From: Actinomycetota bacterium
Lineage (GTDB): Bacteria; Actinomycetota; CADDZG01; JAHWKV01; JAOPZY01
DNA: 35,026 bases
Assembly: GCA_025963875.1 (NCBI GenBank)
Contig: JAOPZY010000189.1
Location: forward strand, 1 to 35,026
Direction of reading: 5' to 3'
This document shows, piece by piece, positions 31,835 to 35,026 of this stretch (position 1 is its first letter; each line of letters opens with the position of its first letter). A program made the translations under genes and the position numbers. The notes beneath the pieces were generated by a model, which worked only from the letters and a program-made list of their open reading frames with translations, did no database searches and was not told the origin of the DNA.

Positions 31835-32119
31835 CGTCTCAGTCCCCTGTTTCCAGGGGGACAGACTATGCCTTCATCTCGAACCACTTTGTTCGAGAGC
31901 CCGCGTATTGCTCTGTCCGTAGATTGACCGTGTTCCGGCCGGGACCAGAGCCTCACCCCGAAGGGATCAGTCGTTACGGGGCCATACTTCGCAATGAAGC
32001 AGAGGGCTTCCCACGGCATCACCCGCCGTCTATCGCCTCTCCTTGAAGGCAGCCGGTGTGGGCTCCGCCGTTATGAGCGGGTCTGCACACGGGATCGCTC
32101 CCGTGCAGGGCAATAATTC
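31835..32119 (-). ncRNA. Group I intron 3, site L1951 (285 nt)
   Basis: It follows U1951 (exon CCTTGTCGGGT) and ends in G before AAGTTCCGACC. L1951 is also occupied in Coxiella burnetii. Family B: AGTCGTTACGGGG at 31969-31981 (plus strand), GATGCCGTGGGAAG, AATACGCGGGC and GGCATAGTCTGTCC. The guide GCCCUGCA (32104-32111) pairs with UGUCGGGU with one C-U mismatch and the U-G at the splice site. No endonuclease ORF is present. Confidence 0.9.
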
Positions 32120-32139
32120 ACCCGACAAGGAATTTCGCT

Positions 32140-32439
32140 CGAAACGTCTGTTACGCGCCCTCATCTATCAGGCGGGGCTGGTCGTTTCCGCCAGCCTCCC
32201 TACGTCGCCGTAGGGTTCGGACCATCTCATCCTCTCTCCATCCATCTCGCAAGAGAGGGCCGGCGTATGGTCTCTGAGGGGTCACGAGGACTTCCCTGCT
32301 GATTGCCCGCACCGGACGGATTGTCACTTCCCAAAGGAAGTACCGCCGGATACTCGGGGTTTCCAGCAAACAGCCGGCTGCGCACCGCACCGTCACCGAT
32401 GCGGGGGGCAGCTCCCCTTGCCTGCCAAGGGGACCTTGT
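32140..32439 (-). ncRNA. Group I intron 2, site L1931 (300 nt)
   Basis: It follows U1931 (exon CCTAAGGT) and ends in G before AGCGAAATTCC. L1931 is the site used by group I introns of Thermotoga 23S genes. Family A: GCTGTTTGCTGGAAAC, AATCAGCAGG (32295-32304), CTCAGAGACCATACGCC (32262-32278) and GATGAGATGGTCC. The P1 pairing is unusual. The best complement, CCCUUGG in the first 20 nt, pairs with CCUAAGG but leaves C opposite the last exon U instead of the usual G. No ORF was recognised. Confidence 0.88.
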
Positions 32440-32453
32440 ACCTTAGGACCGTT

Positions 32454-32691
32454 CGTCCAATTCCTTCATGTCGCCATGAGGCTGGACCATATCTTCACAG
32501 GCTCCTCTCGGAGTCTCGTGTCTGGCGTATGGCCTCTGAGGATTCCGGTCCCCTCACGAGGGCCGGCCTTTCCTGCTGATTGCCTGCACCGTCCGATTTT
32601 CACTGCCGGATAGGACCGGCGAGTACGGAGCGGATACCCAGGGTTCCCAGCATATAGCCAGATTTATTAACGTAACTACAACGGTCAACTT
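32454..32691 (-). ncRNA. Group I intron 1, site L1917 (238 nt)
   Basis: It follows U1917 (exon CGTAACTAT, helix 69) and ends in G before AACGGTCC. The same site is occupied in Coxiella burnetii. The guide GUAGUUACG (32671-32679) pairs with CGUAACUAU through nine pairs ending in U-G, the clearest P1 in the set. Family A core: GGCTATATGCTGGGAAC, AATCAGCAGG (32572-32581), CTCAGAGGCCATACGCC (within 32524-32541) and GAAGATATGGTCC (32484-32496). It is the smallest intron of the array, has no ORF, and is closely similar to intron 7. Confidence 0.95.
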
Positions 32692-33595
32692 ATAGTTACG
32701 GCCGCCGTTTACCGGCGCTTCAGTTCAGAGCTTCGCCCCGAAGGGCTGACCCCTCCCCTTAACGTTCCGGCACCGGGCAGGCGTCAGTGCATATACATGG
32801 TCTTACGACTTCGCATGCACCTGTGTTTTTAGTAAACAGTCGCTTGGGCCTTTTCTCTGCGACCCCCGGAAGCTCCGGCCGCAAAGGCCTTCACCTCCAA
32901 GGGCGCCCCTTCTCCCGAAGTTACGGGGCCAACTTGCCTAGTTCCTTAACCAGGGTTCTCTCGATCGCCTTAGTATTCTCTACTTACCCACCTGTGTCGG
33001 TTTGGGGTACGGGCAGCGCTCCAGCTCGCTAGAGGTTTTTCTTGGCAGCATGGGATCAGCCACTTCGCCTTAATCGGCTCGGCATCGCGCCTCAGAGTTG
33101 ATGGTCCCCTGGATTTGCCTGGGGGACCCCCCTACACGCTTACCCCGGCTCTACCATCGACCGGGTTGGCCTACCCTCCTGCGTCACCCCATTGCTGCCC
33201 TAATACCGGTCCGGTCGATTGGCCTCGTAAGGCCGCACTTAGGGACTGGATTCGGGCTGGGCGCGGGAGCACTGGTACGGGAATATCAACCCGTTGTCCA
33301 TCGACTACGTCTCTCGACCTCGCCTTAGGTCCCGACTTACCCTGGGCGGATTAGCCTTGCCCAGGAAACCTTGGGTTTTCGGCGGACGGGTTTCTCACCC
33401 GTCTCTCGCTACTCATGCCGGCATTCTCACTCGTGTGGCGTCCACGGCTCGCTTCCGCGGCCGCTTCACCCGCCACACGACGCTCCCCTACCCATCCCTC
33501 AATGAAGAGGAATGCCGCAGCTTCGGTATTACGCTTAGCCCCGCTACATTGTCGGCGCCGAACCACTTGACCAGTGAGCTATTACGCACTCTTTT

Positions 33596-33630
<35 letters not shown>

Positions 33631-34203
33631 CTTTGCGACTCGACATCCTTTCCCACTTAGCGTAATTTAGGGACCTTAGCTGGCGGTCTGGGCTGTTTCC
33701 CTCTCGACTACGGAGCTTAGCCCCCGCAGTCTCACTCCCGCGCTCTCAAGCATTGGCATTCGGAGTTTGGCTGAGTTCGGTAAGCTTGTAGGCCCCCTAG
33801 CCCATCCAGTGCTCTACCACCAATGCTAAACACGCGAGGCTGCACCTAAATGCATTTCGGGGAGAACCAGATATCACCGAGTTTGATTGGCCTTTCACCC
33901 CTATCCACAGGTCATCCGCCCGGTTTTCAACCCGAGTCGGTTCGGCCCTCCACGAGGTCTTACCCTCGCTTCAGCCTGCCCATGGGTAGATCACTCGGCT
34001 TCGGGTCTAGAACCTGTGACTGGACGCCCAGTTAGGACTCGCTTTCGCTACGGCTCCGGGATATCCCTTAACCTCGCCACAGATCGCTAACTCGCCGGCT
34101 CATTCTTCAAAAGGCACGCTGTCACGCCTTCCTGGTTACCCAGGAAGGTACGCTCCAACGGCTTGTAGGCAATCGGTTTCAGGTACTATTTCACTCCCCT
34201 CCC

Positions 34204-34237
<34 letters not shown>

Positions 34238-34772
34238 GCACTATCGGTCGCCAAGGAGTATTTAGCCTTACCGGGTGGTACCGGCAGATTCGCACGGGAT
34301 TTCCCTGGTCCCGCACTACTTGGGAGGAGCACCGGGAGGCTGTGAGGTTTCGGCTACAGGGCTGTTACCTGCTATGGCCCCTCTTTCCAGAGGGTTCGCC
34401 TACCTCAGAGCTTTGTAACTCCCTGACCCGACCGGTGTCGGGTCTGGTGCTTCCCGCAACCCCCACGTCGCAACGCCACCGGGCTATCACACGACATGGG
34501 TTTAGGCTGTTCCCGTTTCGCTCGCCACTACTCAGGGAATCACGGTTGTTTTCTCTTCCTCGCCCTACTGAGATGTGTCAGTTCAGGCGGTTCGCTTCCT
34601 GGCCCTATGTATTCAGACCAGGATGACGGCCCATGACGGCCGCCGGGTTCCCCCATTCGGAAATCCACGGATCAAAGCTTGTTTGGCAGCTCCCCGTGGC
34701 TTATCGCAGCCTGCAACGTCCTTCATCGCCTCTTGGCGCCAAGGCATCCACCGATTGCCCTTACTAACTTGA

Positions 34773-35026
<254 letters not shown>

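Overview
The window is a GC-rich stretch of an actinobacterial chromosome. The evidence is the high GC and frequent GTG starts, the actinobacterial helix-54a insertion in the 23S rRNA gene, and a gene set that matches the Mycobacterium tuberculosis Rv1691-Rv1709 neighbourhood: TPR protein, HAD phosphatase, a ~59-aa protein, tlyA, NAD kinase, steA, mctB/steB, pyrG, Nudix hydrolase and parA. recN, which in Mycobacterium sits between NAD kinase and steA, is absent from that place. Insertions relative to the mycobacterial order suggest a lineage distant from Mycobacterium, probably uncultured. No finer placement is possible from the sequence alone.

Layout. 1-9512 (all minus): a partial MarR-type regulator, a secreted six-hairpin-like protein, a ribbon-helix-helix protein with parA, phosphopentomutase, a DksA-like zinc-finger protein, alanine dehydrogenase, a Nudix hydrolase, CTP synthase and a MraY/WecA-like phosphoglycosyl transferase. 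9595-12867 (plus): a four-gene glutamate/polar amino-acid ABC importer. 13024-17695 (plus): a translationally coupled envelope module of MurJ flippase, GT4 glycosyltransferase and a large membrane protein with a phosphatase-like ectodomain. 17778-22315 (minus): mctB/steB, steA, NAD kinase, tlyA, a small protein and a phasin-like protein. 22370-28767: rhomboid protease and a membrane protein (plus), HAD and TPR (minus), DUF1015 (plus), a Rossmann-like protein and a diacylglycerol-kinase-like protein (minus), and an MBL-fold hydrolase (plus). 28830-35026 (minus): an rRNA operon with 5S, 23S and the very 3' end of 16S.

The outstanding feature is the 23S rRNA gene. It spans about 5.75 kb because seven group I introns (238, 300, 285, 920, 310, 359 and 275 nt) interrupt it at E. 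coli positions 1917, 1931, 1951, 2262, 2500, 2593 and 2604, all in the functional core of domains IV-V. Every intron follows a U and ends in G, and the internal exons have exactly the E. coli lengths (14, 20, 311, 238, 93 and 11 nt). At least five introns carry an internal guide that pairs with their own 5' exon. The introns fall into two sequence families, which points to spread within the gene by retargeting. One intron (L2262) encodes a LAGLIDADG endonuclease. Three exons are only 11-20 nt long. The 14-nt exon holds C1920, the known 23S target of TlyA, which is encoded in the same window.

Other signals: a dispersed 18-bp palindrome (four exact copies and one variant) mostly inside coding sequence; -10-like hexamers 6-8 nt before the start codon of at least seven genes, suggesting leaderless transcripts; several long perfect intergenic inverted repeats; and a perfect 16-bp stem flanking the 23S gene for pre-rRNA processing.
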